64,000 bases of DNA from JBGTSJ01 sp041940305 (GTDB lineage Bacteria; Planctomycetota; Planctomycetia; Planctomycetales; Planctomycetaceae): assembly GCA_041940305.1 (NCBI GenBank), contig JBGTSJ010000008.1, forward strand, positions 124,001 to 188,000, in the 5' to 3' direction. Position numbers and translations under genes: made by a program. This document shows, in pieces, positions 17,093 to 26,400 of this stretch. How positions within the stretch are numbered: the first letter of the stretch is position 1; each line of letters opens with the position of its first letter. Under the pieces are notes generated by a model that was not told where the DNA came from, ran no database searches, and saw nothing but the letters and a program-made list of their open reading frames with translations.

Positions 17093-17806
17093 ATGCGGAC
17101 TCTCACGCGGACCCTGCAGACAGTCGTCTTTGTCGGATGTGTAATGGCCGTGCACAGCGTGGCGCTGGCCCAGGAAGTCGGCGATGACGTTGTGCCGAAA
17201 GCGAAGGTCGACCTGAAGGTAAAGGACGCCGTCGTCGCCACGGTTGAGCCGGACGATGTGCTGACTGTGGAAATGGTGCAGGGAAAGTGGCTGTGGGTGG
17301 TCACCGCAGACGGCACGAAGGGCTGGGTCAAATCGGATGCAGTCCAACCATATGACGATTCGCCTCCCCCTTCGCCGGATGATGCGGCTCCCGGGTCCCC
17401 GGAGACGCCGCTCGATCCCGAAGGAGACCGGCTGTATCTCATCGGAGCACTCGGGGGAGCCCACGTCTATACGACATACGCCTACATCGGCGTACTGGCG
17501 GACGGCCTGAGCAAGCAGCTGTACACCGACGAGCAGACGAAGGAACTGCTGGCCGAAGTCGTGACCGTCAGCGACAGTCTGGTGAAAAACATGGAGCGCG
17601 TTCGCGACGGCGGGCTGTCGGAGGGAGATACCGAAGCCATCAACGGCATGATCGAGATTTACAAGCTTCTGAAGGACGAAGCATCCGCCGCGATCCGCTT
17701 TGCAGACTCCCGTTCCGTCGAGGATGCTGAGAAGTTCGACCAGATCCGGACGACCGTGTGGCCGAAGATCTCCGCCCTGCTCGGTCTGGAAGGCGCGGCG
17801 GAGTAG
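17093..17806 (+). CDS. Secreted SH3-like domain protein
   Basis: 237 residues from ATG 17093, which gives a clean signal peptide (basic MRTLTRTLQ, hydrophobic VVFVGCVMAVHSV, cleavage after ALA) and TGGAGCG seven bases upstream; longer frames from 17048 or 17081 are less likely. The mature N-terminus (about 30-85) is an SH3b-like fold with the ending GKWLWVVTADGTKGWVKSDAV, followed by a Pro/Asp-rich linker and a helical C-terminal half (about 115-237) of unknown function. Similar SH3-plus-helical proteins are common in planctomycetes. Probably periplasmic. Confidence 0.72.
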   Translation: MRTLTRTLQTVVFVGCVMAVHSVALAQEVGDDVVPKAKVDLKVKDAVVATVEPDDVLTVEMVQGKWLWVVTADGTKGWVKSDAVQPYDDSPPPSPDDAAPGSPETPLDPEGDRLYLIGALGGAHVYTTYAYIGVLADGLSKQLYTDEQTKELLAEVVTVSDSLVKNMERVRDGGLSEGDTEAINGMIEIYKLLKDEASAAIRFADSRSVEDAEKFDQIRTTVWPKISALLGLEGAAE

Positions 17807-17824
17807 CGTGACCCGCATCTCGAA

Positions 17825-17855
17825 GAAACCCGGTTTCTTGGGGGAACCGGGTTTC
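17825..17855. terminator. Hairpin after the SH3-like gene, AACCCCGG family copy 2
   Basis: A perfect 11-bp stem GAAACCCGGTT / AACCGGGTTTC encloses a nine-base loop, 19 bases after the stop codon. No long U-tract follows. It could end transcripts of the SH3-like gene (plus strand) and of tRNA-Ala (minus strand), which converge here. Confidence 0.6.
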
Positions 17856-17912
17856 TGGTCGCTCTTGAACGAAACGACGCCGCCTCGCAGAGTCCTGCAA
17901 AGCGGCGTCGGA

Positions 17913-17985
17913 TGGAGCCGATGGGAGTCGAACCCACGACCTCAGCATTGCGAACGCTGCGCTCTCCCAACTGAGCTACGGCCCC
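17913..17985 (-). tRNA. tRNA-Ala (anticodon CGC)
   Basis: A 73-base cloverleaf reads on the minus strand. Acceptor GGGGCCG pairs with CGGCTCC (one G-T), D-arm GCTC/GAGC, anticodon stem CAGCG/TGCTG with loop TTCGCAA giving anticodon CGC, T-arm GTGGG/CCCAT with loop TTCGACT, discriminator A. The anticodon reads GCG. CCA is not encoded. Confidence 0.95.
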
Positions 17986-18000
17986 AATCGCCGGTCCGGG

Positions 18001-18029
18001 ATTCTACGTGATCCGGGCTGCTCTGAAAA
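18001..18029 (-). promoter_or_regulatory. Putative promoter of tRNA-Ala
   Basis: On the minus strand, TTTTCA (18029-18024) and TAGAAT (18006-18001) are separated by exactly 17 bases. The -10 box ends 15 bases before the mature tRNA. The -35 box is a weak match. Confidence 0.45.
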
Positions 18030-18122
18030 GCCATTCTGCGCGAAGACGCGGTGACGCCAGGACGCGCACAGCAGTGATTCTCGCTGTTGAATCTGGGGGC
18101 CGTCGCGACTTTGCGTCGCATC

Positions 18123-19106
18123 TCACCACTTCCACCCCGATGTCCCCTTCAGGTTCTGAATCGCGTGCTCGGGCCACTGGCCGTCCCGCAGGGCGACGAT
18201 CAGTTCGGCCGCCATCTTCTGCGACGCGCGGCGGGCTTCTTCGTCGGTGCCTGCGACGTGGCCGGCCATCAGCACGTTGCTCATCTTGATCAGCGGGCTC
18301 GTCAGCGGCAGCGGCTCGACCTCGAACACGTCCAGCCCGGCCCCGCGCAGATGCCCTGACTCCAGCGCCGCCACCAGCGCCGTCTCGTCCACCAGCCCGC
18401 CGCGGGACGTGTTGATCAGCACCGAGCCCGGCTTCATTTTCGCGAACGTCTCCGCATTCATCATGTGCTTCGTCTCGGGCGTGAGGGGACTATGCAGCGA
18501 GACGTAATCCGACCGCCGCAGCAGCTCCTCGAACGGCGCCAGCTCGACGTTCCACTTCCCGCAGAATTCGCTGTCCGGGCAGGGCTCGGTGGCGATCACC
18601 TTCATCCCCAGTCCGACCGCCCGGCTGACCAGGGCCCGGCCGATTCGCCCCAGCCCGACGATGCCGAGCGTCTTCCCCATCACCCGCGGCAGAAACACCC
18701 GCTTCCACTCGCCGCGGCGGACCCGCATGTCAAAGTCCGGAAACCCGCGGCCGATTCCCATGATGAACGCAATCGCCATCTCCGCGACCGAGTCGTGATT
18801 CACCCCCGGCGTGGTGCAGACGACGATTCCGCGCTCGTCGCAGGCCTGCACGTCAATCGCATCGAAGCCGACGCCCGTGCGGGCGATCACCCGCAGCGTC
18901 GGCGCAGCGTCGAGCACCCGGGCCGTGTAGGGTTCGGCCCCGGCGATTACCGCATCGCAGCCGGCGACGTTCTCGATCACTTCCTGCTCCGTCCAGCCTG
19001 CCGTCGACCGGCTGCCGGGAAGAACGTCGAACCCGGCTTCCTGCAGAATCGAGACATGAGGACCGTCATTGGAATCGAGCGCGCAGATACGGACTTTCGG
19101 CTTCAA
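18123..19106 (-). CDS. D-2-hydroxyacid dehydrogenase (phosphoglycerate dehydrogenase family)
   Basis: 327 residues from TTG 19106, which has GGAG seven bases upstream and puts the first beta strand (KPKVRICALDSN) at the N-terminus; the frame stays open to 19298, but that part carries a palindromic repeat and lacks homology. NAD-dependent oxidoreductase. Seen: the N-terminal half of the substrate domain, the Rossmann motif GIVGLGRIGRA (about 148-158), catalytic Arg in INTSRGGLVDE (about 240), Glu in LDVFEVEPLP and His in AGHVAGTDEE (about 290). There is no C-terminal ACT domain, unlike long SerA. Serine synthesis or another 2-hydroxyacid is possible. Confidence 0.88.
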   Translation of the reverse strand: MKPKVRICALDSNDGPHVSILQEAGFDVLPGSRSTAGWTEQEVIENVAGCDAVIAGAEPYTARVLDAAPTLRVIARTGVGFDAIDVQACDERGIVVCTTPGVNHDSVAEMAIAFIMGIGRGFPDFDMRVRRGEWKRVFLPRVMGKTLGIVGLGRIGRALVSRAVGLGMKVIATEPCPDSEFCGKWNVELAPFEELLRRSDYVSLHSPLTPETKHMMNAETFAKMKPGSVLINTSRGGLVDETALVAALESGHLRGAGLDVFEVEPLPLTSPLIKMSNVLMAGHVAGTDEEARRASQKMAAELIVALRDGQWPEHAIQNLKGTSGWKW

Positions 19107-19150
19107 GGCAGGCTCCGGCAGGTGAATGAGCAATGGCGACCGTGGTCGCA

Positions 19151-19167
19151 GGCACACAACGTGTGCC
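19151..19167. repeat. GGCACAC/GTGTGCC palindrome, copy 1
   Basis: GTCGCA followed by GGCACAC-AAC-GTGTGCC. The same unit occurs at 19528-19544. It lies in the 5' region of the dehydrogenase gene and argues against starts upstream of 19106. Confidence 0.6.
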
Positions 19168-19314
19168 ACAAGTGGACACACCATAATGGCCCGGCGAACG
19201 ATGGGGAAGTATTGCCCCCCACCAGCCGTCACCGTCAGGAAACGGTGGGACGAGCGCTGAGAACTGCCTCGCGGGGCCGCTCGCTGAACCGGACACACGA
19301 TCAGCGTCGTTCGG

Positions 19315-19521
19315 TCACCGTTGCCGTCGCAGGTCCAGCCCCGTAATCACCGATATGTACCCGAGGAACCCGTTGAGCAGCACCCACAGGAACCAGTCCA
19401 CCGCAAGAGGGCGCACGAACATCCAACATAACAGCGTCGCAGCCGCGAACGCGATCCCCGCGAAGCCGAAGGCAATCAACGGCCACGCCAATTCGGCATT
19501 GAGCTTCCTTCGCACACGCAT
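19315..19521 (-). CDS. Small two-span membrane protein
   Basis: 68 residues from ATG 19521. Basic N-terminus (MRVRRKLNAE), then two hydrophobic segments: LIAFGFAGIAFAAATLLCWMF and WFLWVLLNGFLGYISVITGL, and a basic tail (DLRRQR). No family recognised. It lies between polA and the dehydrogenase on the same strand. The topology looks real, but no Shine-Dalgarno sequence is evident and a palindromic repeat abuts the start. Confidence 0.45.
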   Translation of the reverse strand: MRVRRKLNAELAWPLIAFGFAGIAFAAATLLCWMFVRPLAVDWFLWVLLNGFLGYISVITGLDLRRQR

Positions 19522-19527
19522 GTCGCA

Positions 19528-19544
19528 GGCACACTCCGTGTGCC
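19528..19544. repeat. GGCACAC/GTGTGCC palindrome, copy 2
   Basis: GTCGCA followed by GGCACAC-TCC-GTGTGCC, matching the copy at 19151-19167 in both stem and 5' flank, with a different three-base centre. Confidence 0.6.
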
Positions 19545-19687
19545 GTCCAATGGATTCTCTGTCGGGACTCGGCGAACTCAGGGTGATGCCGAACCGCCCC
19601 CTATTGGACAGGAGCTGGAGTGCTACCCGATTGATCGCCCCCTCACGATGATCACGCAGCGGCGGCAACACGGGACTGTGCCGTCGA

Positions 19688-22378
19688 CTACTTTGCATCG
19701 AGCCAGTTGTCGCCGGACTTCATGTCGACCACCAGCGGCACGCTCAACGGGATCGCGGTCGTCATCTCTTCCCGCGCCATCTCCATCAGCGAGGCGACAT
19801 CGCCTTCCGGTGACTCGAACACCAGTTCATCGTGAATCTGCAGCAGCATCCGCGCCGGATGCCCCTCCCGGTCGATCCGGGCGTGCAGGGCGATCATGGC
19901 TTTCTTGATCAGGTCGGCGGCGGACCCCTGCATGACGGAATTGACAGCCGTCCGTTCCGGCAGGTTGAGGTTGTCCGGCCGATGCGAGCGGATGCCGGTA
20001 ATCTCGCGGCGGCGGCCGAGAATCGTCTCCGCGTAACCATTCACGCGGCAGTTCTCGAGCGTCTCCTCGATGAACCGGGCGACGCCGGCGTACTTGGCGA
20101 AATAATCCTCGATGAACGCCGCGGCGTCGGCCTGAGGAATCCCCAGCGCCGCCGCCAGGCCATAGGCGGTCTGACCGTAGATGACGCCAAAGTTCACCGC
20201 CTTCGCCACGCGACGCATGTCGGACGTGACTTCATCTTCAGGGACGCCGTACACCTGCGACGCCACCGCGGCATGAATGTCGATCCCGCGCCGGAACGCG
20301 TCCACCATCGCCTCATCCCGGCTGTAGTGCGCCAGCATGCGCAGCTCGATCTGCGAGTAATCGGCGCAAACGAGCTTCCAACCCGGTTCGGATGGAATGA
20401 AGGCCCGGCGGATCCGGCGTCCCTCCTCGCTGCGGATCGGGATGTTCTGCAGGTTCGGGTCGCTCGATGCCAGCCGTCCCGTCGCGGCCGCCACCTGGCT
20501 GAATGACGTGTGCAGCTTGCCGGTCTCCGGGTTCACCAGCTGCGGCAGCGCATCGAGGTACGTTCCCTTCAGCTTGCACAGCTGCCGATGCTCAATGATC
20601 TTCGCCGGTAGCGGGTGCTTCGCGCCAAGCCGTTCCAGCACATCTTCGGCCGTGCTGGGGCCGGTCTTCGTCCGCTTCAGAATCGGCAGCCGCAGTTTTT
20701 CGAACAGCACGGCCGCCAGCTGCTTGGGCGACGCGATGTTGAACTCGCGCCCCGCCCCTTCGTAGATCTCGTGCATCAGGGCTTCCAGCCGCACCGCCAG
20801 ATCCGCGCTCTGTCGCTGCAACTCCTCCACGTCGACCTTGATGCCCGCGCACTCCATGTCGGCCAGCACCGGGATCAGCGGCCGCTCGACGTCCCAGTAC
20901 AGGTCCCACAGCCCGGCCTGCTCCAGCCGGGGCTTGAGCGTCTCGGCCAGCTGCCAGGCGACGTCGGCGTCTTCGGACGCGTACTCGGCCGTGCGTTCGA
21001 CATCCACCTCGAACATCTGCAGCTGCTGTTTCCCTTTGCCGATCAGTTCAGTGATTGGGATCATCCCCCGCTGCAGATGCCGCTTGGCGAGCTCATCGAG
21101 GCCGTGCGTGCGGGCGCCTGCGTCGAGCAGGAAATCGGCGATCATGGGATCAAGCCCGACGTTCGCCACGCGGACTCCCGCCCGGCGCAGTACAAGCAGG
21201 TCATACTTGATGTTCTGGTTGACGATCTCCCGCTCCGGATCCTCCAGGATAGGCCGCAGCTTCTCAAGAACCCGGCGGCAGTCGAGGACGGTGCTTCCCG
21301 GTGGACCCGCGACCGGCAAATAGAACGATCGCTTCGCCTCCCAGCAGAAGGCGAGCCCCACGAGATCCGCCCGCATCGGATCGATGTTGGTCGTCTCCAG
21401 GTCCAGACAGAACCGCCGCTGCTGCGAGAGCTCCTGCAGAAAGTCATTGAATGCCGCGTTGTCGGCGACGGTCGTCCATTGCCGTTCGTGCTCGCGGGCC
21501 GGCTTGGGCTTCAACTGGCTCACGCGGACCCGCATGTCGTCCGAGTACCGCCGGAAACCGAAATCGGTGAACAGTTCCAGCAGCCGGCGGCAATCGGGAT
21601 CCCGCACGCAGGCGTTGTTCCAGTCCAGTTCCAGCGGCAGGTCCTCCTTCAGCCTCACCAGTTCGCGGCTGAGCCGGGCCTGGTCGGCATACGTCTTGAG
21701 ATTCTCCTGCAGCTTCTTCCCGGGAGCTTCGTCTGCATGCGCCAGAACTTCGTCCAGCGTGCCGAACCGATTGAGCAGGTCGCTCGCTTTCTTGGGCCCC
21801 ACCAGCGGCACGCCGGGAACATTATCCACGCTGTCGCCGACGAGCGCCTGAAAGTCCACGACCTGGTCCGGACGGACGCCCCAGTCCTTCATCAGGGCCT
21901 CTTCGTCCATGAACTGCTTCTTGCGGATGTTGTACAGCTTGATCCGCGGCCCGATCAGCTGCCGGGCGTCCTTGTCGTTCGTGACGATGCGGACTTCCAT
22001 GCCGGTTGCCGCCGCGCGCCGGGCCAGCGTCGCGATCACGTCGTCCGCCTCCCAGCCGGCATGCTCGACAACCGGGATGCCGTACCCGGCGATGACGTCG
22101 AGGATCAGCGGGATCTGCGGCCGCAGGTCGTCCGGCATCGACGAGCGGTTCGCCTTGTAGTCGGCGAACATCGTCGAACGTTCGCCGGGTCCGTCCGAGT
22201 CCATCGCGCACACGATGTGCGAGGGCTGCTTGTCGTACAGCAGGTGATACAGGTCCCCTGTGAACCCGTAAACGGCGTTCGTCGGCTGCCCCCGCACCCC
22301 CTGCATCGGCTGCCGGATGGCATGGTAAACCTGGAAGATCAGCGAGTAGGTGTCGACGATGTAGAGGGTGTCTGGCAT
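19688..22378 (-). CDS. polA: DNA polymerase I
   Basis: 896 residues, full length. Fills gaps and removes RNA primers. Domains in order: 5'-3' exonuclease (1 to about 295, with GWEADDVIATLA and the helix-hairpin-helix VPGVPLVGPKKA), 3'-5' proofreading exonuclease (about 310-495, exo I motif FCLDLETT with intact D-x-E and the later YASEDADVAW), and family A polymerase (about 510-896) with motif A DYSQIELRMLAH, motif B KAVNFGVIYGQT and motif C QIHDELVFE. The exonuclease acidic residues are intact, unlike in Taq polymerase, so proofreading is expected. It stands alone. Confidence 0.97.
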   Translation of the reverse strand: MPDTLYIVDTYSLIFQVYHAIRQPMQGVRGQPTNAVYGFTGDLYHLLYDKQPSHIVCAMDSDGPGERSTMFADYKANRSSMPDDLRPQIPLILDVIAGYGIPVVEHAGWEADDVIATLARRAAATGMEVRIVTNDKDARQLIGPRIKLYNIRKKQFMDEEALMKDWGVRPDQVVDFQALVGDSVDNVPGVPLVGPKKASDLLNRFGTLDEVLAHADEAPGKKLQENLKTYADQARLSRELVRLKEDLPLELDWNNACVRDPDCRRLLELFTDFGFRRYSDDMRVRVSQLKPKPAREHERQWTTVADNAAFNDFLQELSQQRRFCLDLETTNIDPMRADLVGLAFCWEAKRSFYLPVAGPPGSTVLDCRRVLEKLRPILEDPEREIVNQNIKYDLLVLRRAGVRVANVGLDPMIADFLLDAGARTHGLDELAKRHLQRGMIPITELIGKGKQQLQMFEVDVERTAEYASEDADVAWQLAETLKPRLEQAGLWDLYWDVERPLIPVLADMECAGIKVDVEELQRQSADLAVRLEALMHEIYEGAGREFNIASPKQLAAVLFEKLRLPILKRTKTGPSTAEDVLERLGAKHPLPAKIIEHRQLCKLKGTYLDALPQLVNPETGKLHTSFSQVAAATGRLASSDPNLQNIPIRSEEGRRIRRAFIPSEPGWKLVCADYSQIELRMLAHYSRDEAMVDAFRRGIDIHAAVASQVYGVPEDEVTSDMRRVAKAVNFGVIYGQTAYGLAAALGIPQADAAAFIEDYFAKYAGVARFIEETLENCRVNGYAETILGRRREITGIRSHRPDNLNLPERTAVNSVMQGSAADLIKKAMIALHARIDREGHPARMLLQIHDELVFESPEGDVASLMEMAREEMTTAIPLSVPLVVDMKSGDNWLDAK

Positions 22379-22944
22379 GCAGGAATTGTAGCGGTCCGCT
22401 GAGGCGGCGTTCAGGCTGTGGCTGGTGGGCCGAGTGTTTCACATTTGTGGGGTAACCCGAGCAAGACGCACGCTGCGCTTACATGTGGGGGGGGTGTGAA
22501 TGTTGTGCATCTTGCGACCGGGTTGCGTACATCTTGCGTGCGAAGCGAGCGTCTGGTCGTTCATCGTTCGGAGTTCCGCGGCAGAACGTGTTTCGGATTG
22601 TTGTTTCCAGCAGCCAGTGACGGATTGTGGGTGCACTCCGTAGTAGCGACGCGGGTGCGCTGGCGGAGTATGTCTTGATCTCGCGGAGGGAGTTCTGCAG
22701 CGTATAATGCGGGAGCAGCCACTCCGCTGCAGAGGGTTATCTCCAGCGAGTCCTGACCGCTGCCGAACAAGAGGGGACGGCCTGCCGAAACGAGTGTGAG
22801 GTTTTGGGCAAGCGGAAGGTGTATCGTGCCGGGGATCACTTCCCAGCATCGGCTGAGCCGGACTGCTCACAGTGAGAATGGGGTCATGAATGTCGCGATC
22901 TTCGGAAGATCAGTTTCGCGACGAAATGGAAGAACTCTACTCCC
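22379..22944. other. Long gene-free interval upstream of polA
   Basis: 566 bases. A short direct repeat of CATCTTGCG sits at about 22507 and 22529, and a perfect TATAAT at 22703-22708, with TTGATC 22 bases before it (too far for a standard promoter). No tRNA or convincing gene was recognised; the open frames are short and lack coding character. Confidence 0.4.
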
Positions 22945-23214
22945 ATGCCCATCGCGCCACGCAAGCGTTGGCTCCTGATCGCAACGGGCGTTACCGGGCT
23001 GATGGTCCTCTTCGTAATCTACGTTCTCAGCTTCGGGTTAATGACCTGGGGATTTGGCAAGGGTTGGCTATCCGACGAAACGATGGTGATGCTTGAGCGA
23101 GGACCATACTTCCCGATCCGCTGGTATATGTCGGAAGAACTGCCCGGATGGCAGATGCTGACTCGCTACGTCTACTTCTGCCTGGACAATGGGCTCGGAA
23201 GTAGGCAGCAATGA
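22945..23214 (+). CDS. Small membrane protein
   Basis: 89 residues. Basic start (MPIAPRKRW), one strong hydrophobic span (about 10-31, LIATGVTGLMVLFVIYVLSFGL) and a Trp/Tyr-rich C-terminal half. No family recognised. The stop codon overlaps the next start as ATGA, which supports both frames being real and co-translated. Confidence 0.5.
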   Translation: MPIAPRKRWLLIATGVTGLMVLFVIYVLSFGLMTWGFGKGWLSDETMVMLERGPYFPIRWYMSEELPGWQMLTRYVYFCLDNGLGSRQQ

Positions 23215-23432
23215 CCGCTAAGCCCCGCAAGCCGCTGCTGGCGAACGTGCCGTCCAAAGTCATTCGCGGGATCATATTCGCGTCACTCGTTGGCAGCACG
23301 CTGTTCGGGCTACGGAACAGCGCCAGACAGCATTGGGACGAGACGGTCAGTGACCTTTCCAATTCAGTGATCGGCGCAGCCGTCGCCGTGCTGGTCCTGG
23401 TTCGGCTCCACACCGGCCGCTGGCCGCGCTAA
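23211..23432 (+). CDS. Small membrane protein, coupled to the previous gene
   Basis: 73 residues. Basic N-terminus, hydrophobic segment IIFASLVGSTLFGL (about 20-33), a polar middle with an HWDE segment, and a second span VIGAAVAVLVLVRL (about 52-65). It overlaps the preceding gene by four bases. No family recognised. It is convergent with pyruvate carboxylase. Confidence 0.5.
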   Translation: MTAKPRKPLLANVPSKVIRGIIFASLVGSTLFGLRNSARQHWDETVSDLSNSVIGAAVAVLVLVRLHTGRWPR

Positions 23433-23483
23433 GCATCCGGCGTGCCATTCGCTCTGATCGCGTTTCAATCAAGGACACCACCC

Positions 23484-26400
23484 TCACTCCAGCTTCAGCA
23501 GCAGATCCCCCGGCTCCACCTGTTGGCCGGATTTGGCCAGCAGTTTGGTGATCTTTCCGGCGCGTTCGGCCTGCAGGGTGGTCTGCATTTTCATGGCCTC
23601 GATCGTCAGCAGGGTCTGGCCCTTGTTGACGCTGTCCCCCTCCTTGACGGGGACCGAGACGATCATGCCGGGGAGGCGGGCCGAAACGTGCGTGGGATCG
23701 TCGGGATCGGCCTTCACGTTCTTGACGATCGCTGACTCCAGCGACTTGTCGAGGACCGTGACATCGCGGGGCTGGCCGTTGAGTTCAAAGAAAACGGTGC
23801 GCGTGCCGTCCGGATGCGGGCTGCCGACGGTGACGAACTTGACGATGAGGGTCTTGCCCGGCTCGATGTCGACGGCGATCTCCTCCCCCGGCTCCATCCC
23901 GTAGAAGAACACCGGCGTCGGCAGGCCGCTGGTGTCGCTGTAGGCCAGCGTGTGCTGCACGAAGTCGTCGTGCACTTTCGGGTAGAGCAGGTTCGAGAGC
24001 ACGTCCTGCTGAGTCGGCTCGGCCTGCATCTTCTTTTCGAGTGCAGCGGCCACCGCTTTGAAGTCGGCCGCCGGGAGCGAGGCACCGGGCCGGCCGCGGA
24101 ACGCCTTGCGATCACCGAGCACCCGCTGCCTGATCTTCTTCGGGAACCCGCCGGGAGGCTGTCCCATCGCCCCGCTGAGCAGATCGATGACGGAATCGGG
24201 AAACGCCAGCTCGCGCTCGCCGTTAGCCACGTCGTCCGCAGTCAGGTTGTTGGCCACCATGAAGAGCGCCATGTCGCCGACCGACTTTGACGTGGGGGTG
24301 ACCTTCACGATGTCTCCGAGCATGCGGTTGACGTCGGTGTAAGTATGGCAGACTTCGGCCCAGCGTTCGGCCAGCCCGAGAGCGCGGGCCTGCTCATACA
24401 GGTTGGTGTACTGGCCGCCGGGCATCTCGTGGTTGTACAGGTCGGCCGTGCCCGGAAGCACGACGCTCTCGAAGGGGGTATAGAACTCGCGGGCGCATCG
24501 CCAGTACTCGGCGATGGCGTCGAGGGCTGCAGTGTCAAGGCCGGTATCGCGCGGCTGATGGCGGAGCGCTTCGCAGAGGGTGTTGAGATTGACCTGCGAC
24601 GTTCCGCCGGACATCGGCGCCATCGCCGCATCGGCGATATCGAGCTGCACGTCGGCCCCCCGCAAAATCGACGACGCCTGGATGCCGGCGGTGTCGTGCG
24701 TATGGAAGTGGATCGGCAGGCCGACTTCCTGCCGCAGCGTTTTCACCAGCTTCGCCGCCGCCTCGGGCTTGCACAGTCCGGCCATGTCCTTGATGGCCAG
24801 GATGTGGGCGCCGTAGCTCTCCAGTTCCCTGGCGAGCTCGACGTAATATTTGAGGTCGTACTTGGTGCGGTTGGGATTGGTGATGTCCCCCGTGTAGCAG
24901 ATGGCCGCCTCGCAGATGGCGCCAGTCTCGCGGACGGCGTCCATGGCGACCTTCATGTTGGGGACCCAGTTGAGGCAGTCGAATACGCGAAACACGTCGA
25001 TGCCGGCGGCGGCGGCCTCTTTGACGAATGCTTTGACGATGTTGTCCGGGTAGTTGGTATAGCCGACGGCGTTGGAGGCTCGCAGCAGCATCTGGAACAG
25101 GATGTTGGGCGCCTTCTCGCGGAGTTGCGAGAGTCGCGACCACGGCGACTCCTTGAGGAACCGCATCGAGGTGTCGAATGTCGCACCGCCCCACATCTCC
25201 AGCGAGAACAGCTGCGGGCACAGCCTTGAGTACGCCTCGGCGATCTGCAGCAGGTCGTACGTGCGGAAGCGGGTCGCCAGCAGCGACTGGTGCGCGTCAC
25301 GGAACGTCGTATCGGTGATGAGCAGCCGCTTCTGCTTGAGGACCCATTGCGCAAACTTCTCGGGACCGAGGGCGAGCAGCTTATCGCGCGTCCCTTCCGG
25401 CCGGGCAGCGGCGACGTCGATTTCGGGCAGCGGCGCCGGCATCCGCCGCGTCGCCTTGGGGCGATCCTTCACCAGCGGGTTCCCGTTGACGATCACTTCC
25501 CCAATGTAGCTGAGCAGCTTGGTCGCCCGGTCCTTCCGCTGGGGGAAGTCGAACAGCTCGGGAGTTTCATCAATGAAGGTCGTCGTACAGCGACCCGCGA
25601 GAAACGTCGGATGCGCCAGGAGATTAGTGAGGAACGGGATGTTGGTCTTAACACCGCGGACACGGAACTCGTGCAGGCAGCGGTCCATGCGGGCGACGGC
25701 GTCGTCGAACCGCCGGGCCCGAGCCGTCACCTTGACCAGCAACGAGTCGTAATAGGGCTGCACGAAAGCGCCGGAGAATGCGGTGCCTGCGTCCAGGCGG
25801 ATGCCGAAACCCGCGGCTGACCGGTAGTGCGCCATCCGGCCGTAGTCCGGAGTGAAGTTGTTGGCGGGATCCTCCGTGGTGACGCGGCATTGCAGCGCGA
25901 ACCCGATTGGCTCGATGTCCTCCTGCCGGGCGAGGCCGAGCTCCGGGTCATCCAGCCGGCGTCCCTGGGCGATGAGCAGCTGCGCCCGCACGATGTCCAC
26001 TCCCGTCACCTCTTCTGTGACGGTGTGTTCCACCTGCACGCGCGGGTTGCATTCGATGAAGTAGAACTGGTCGGTGTCGGCATCGACGAGGAACTCCATC
26101 GTGCCTGCGTTGTCGTAGTTCACCTGCCTGGCGATGGCGACCGATGCTTCCAGCAGGGCGTTCCGCACCGAGGGGGTGAGGGTCACCGCCGGCGCGATCT
26201 CAACCACTTTCTGATGCCGGCGCTGCACCGAGCAGTCGCGTTCGTAGAGGTGCACGACGTTGCCGTGCCGGTCCCCCAGGATCTGTACCTCCAGGTGCCG
26301 CGCGCGGCGGATGTACTTCTCGATAAAGATGTCCGGGCTGCCGAAGGCCGTCAGCGATTCCTGGCGCGCGGCCTCGTAGGCTCCCTTCAGGTCCGAGGCC

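Noticed and set aside
18039..18120. GACGC/GCGTC arms near tRNA-Asp-like context at 18 kb as a full copy of the GACGCAAAG element
   Set aside because: Similarity is partial and the arms do not pair well; treated as a degenerate relative only.
20615..22402. 595-residue open frame antisense to polA
   Set aside because: DNA polymerase I on the other strand is complete and unambiguous; the antisense frame is a high-GC shadow with no recognisable domains.
22675..22708. TTGATC and TATAAT as a promoter
   Set aside because: The spacer is 22 bases, too long for a standard housekeeping promoter, and no well-supported gene starts close by.
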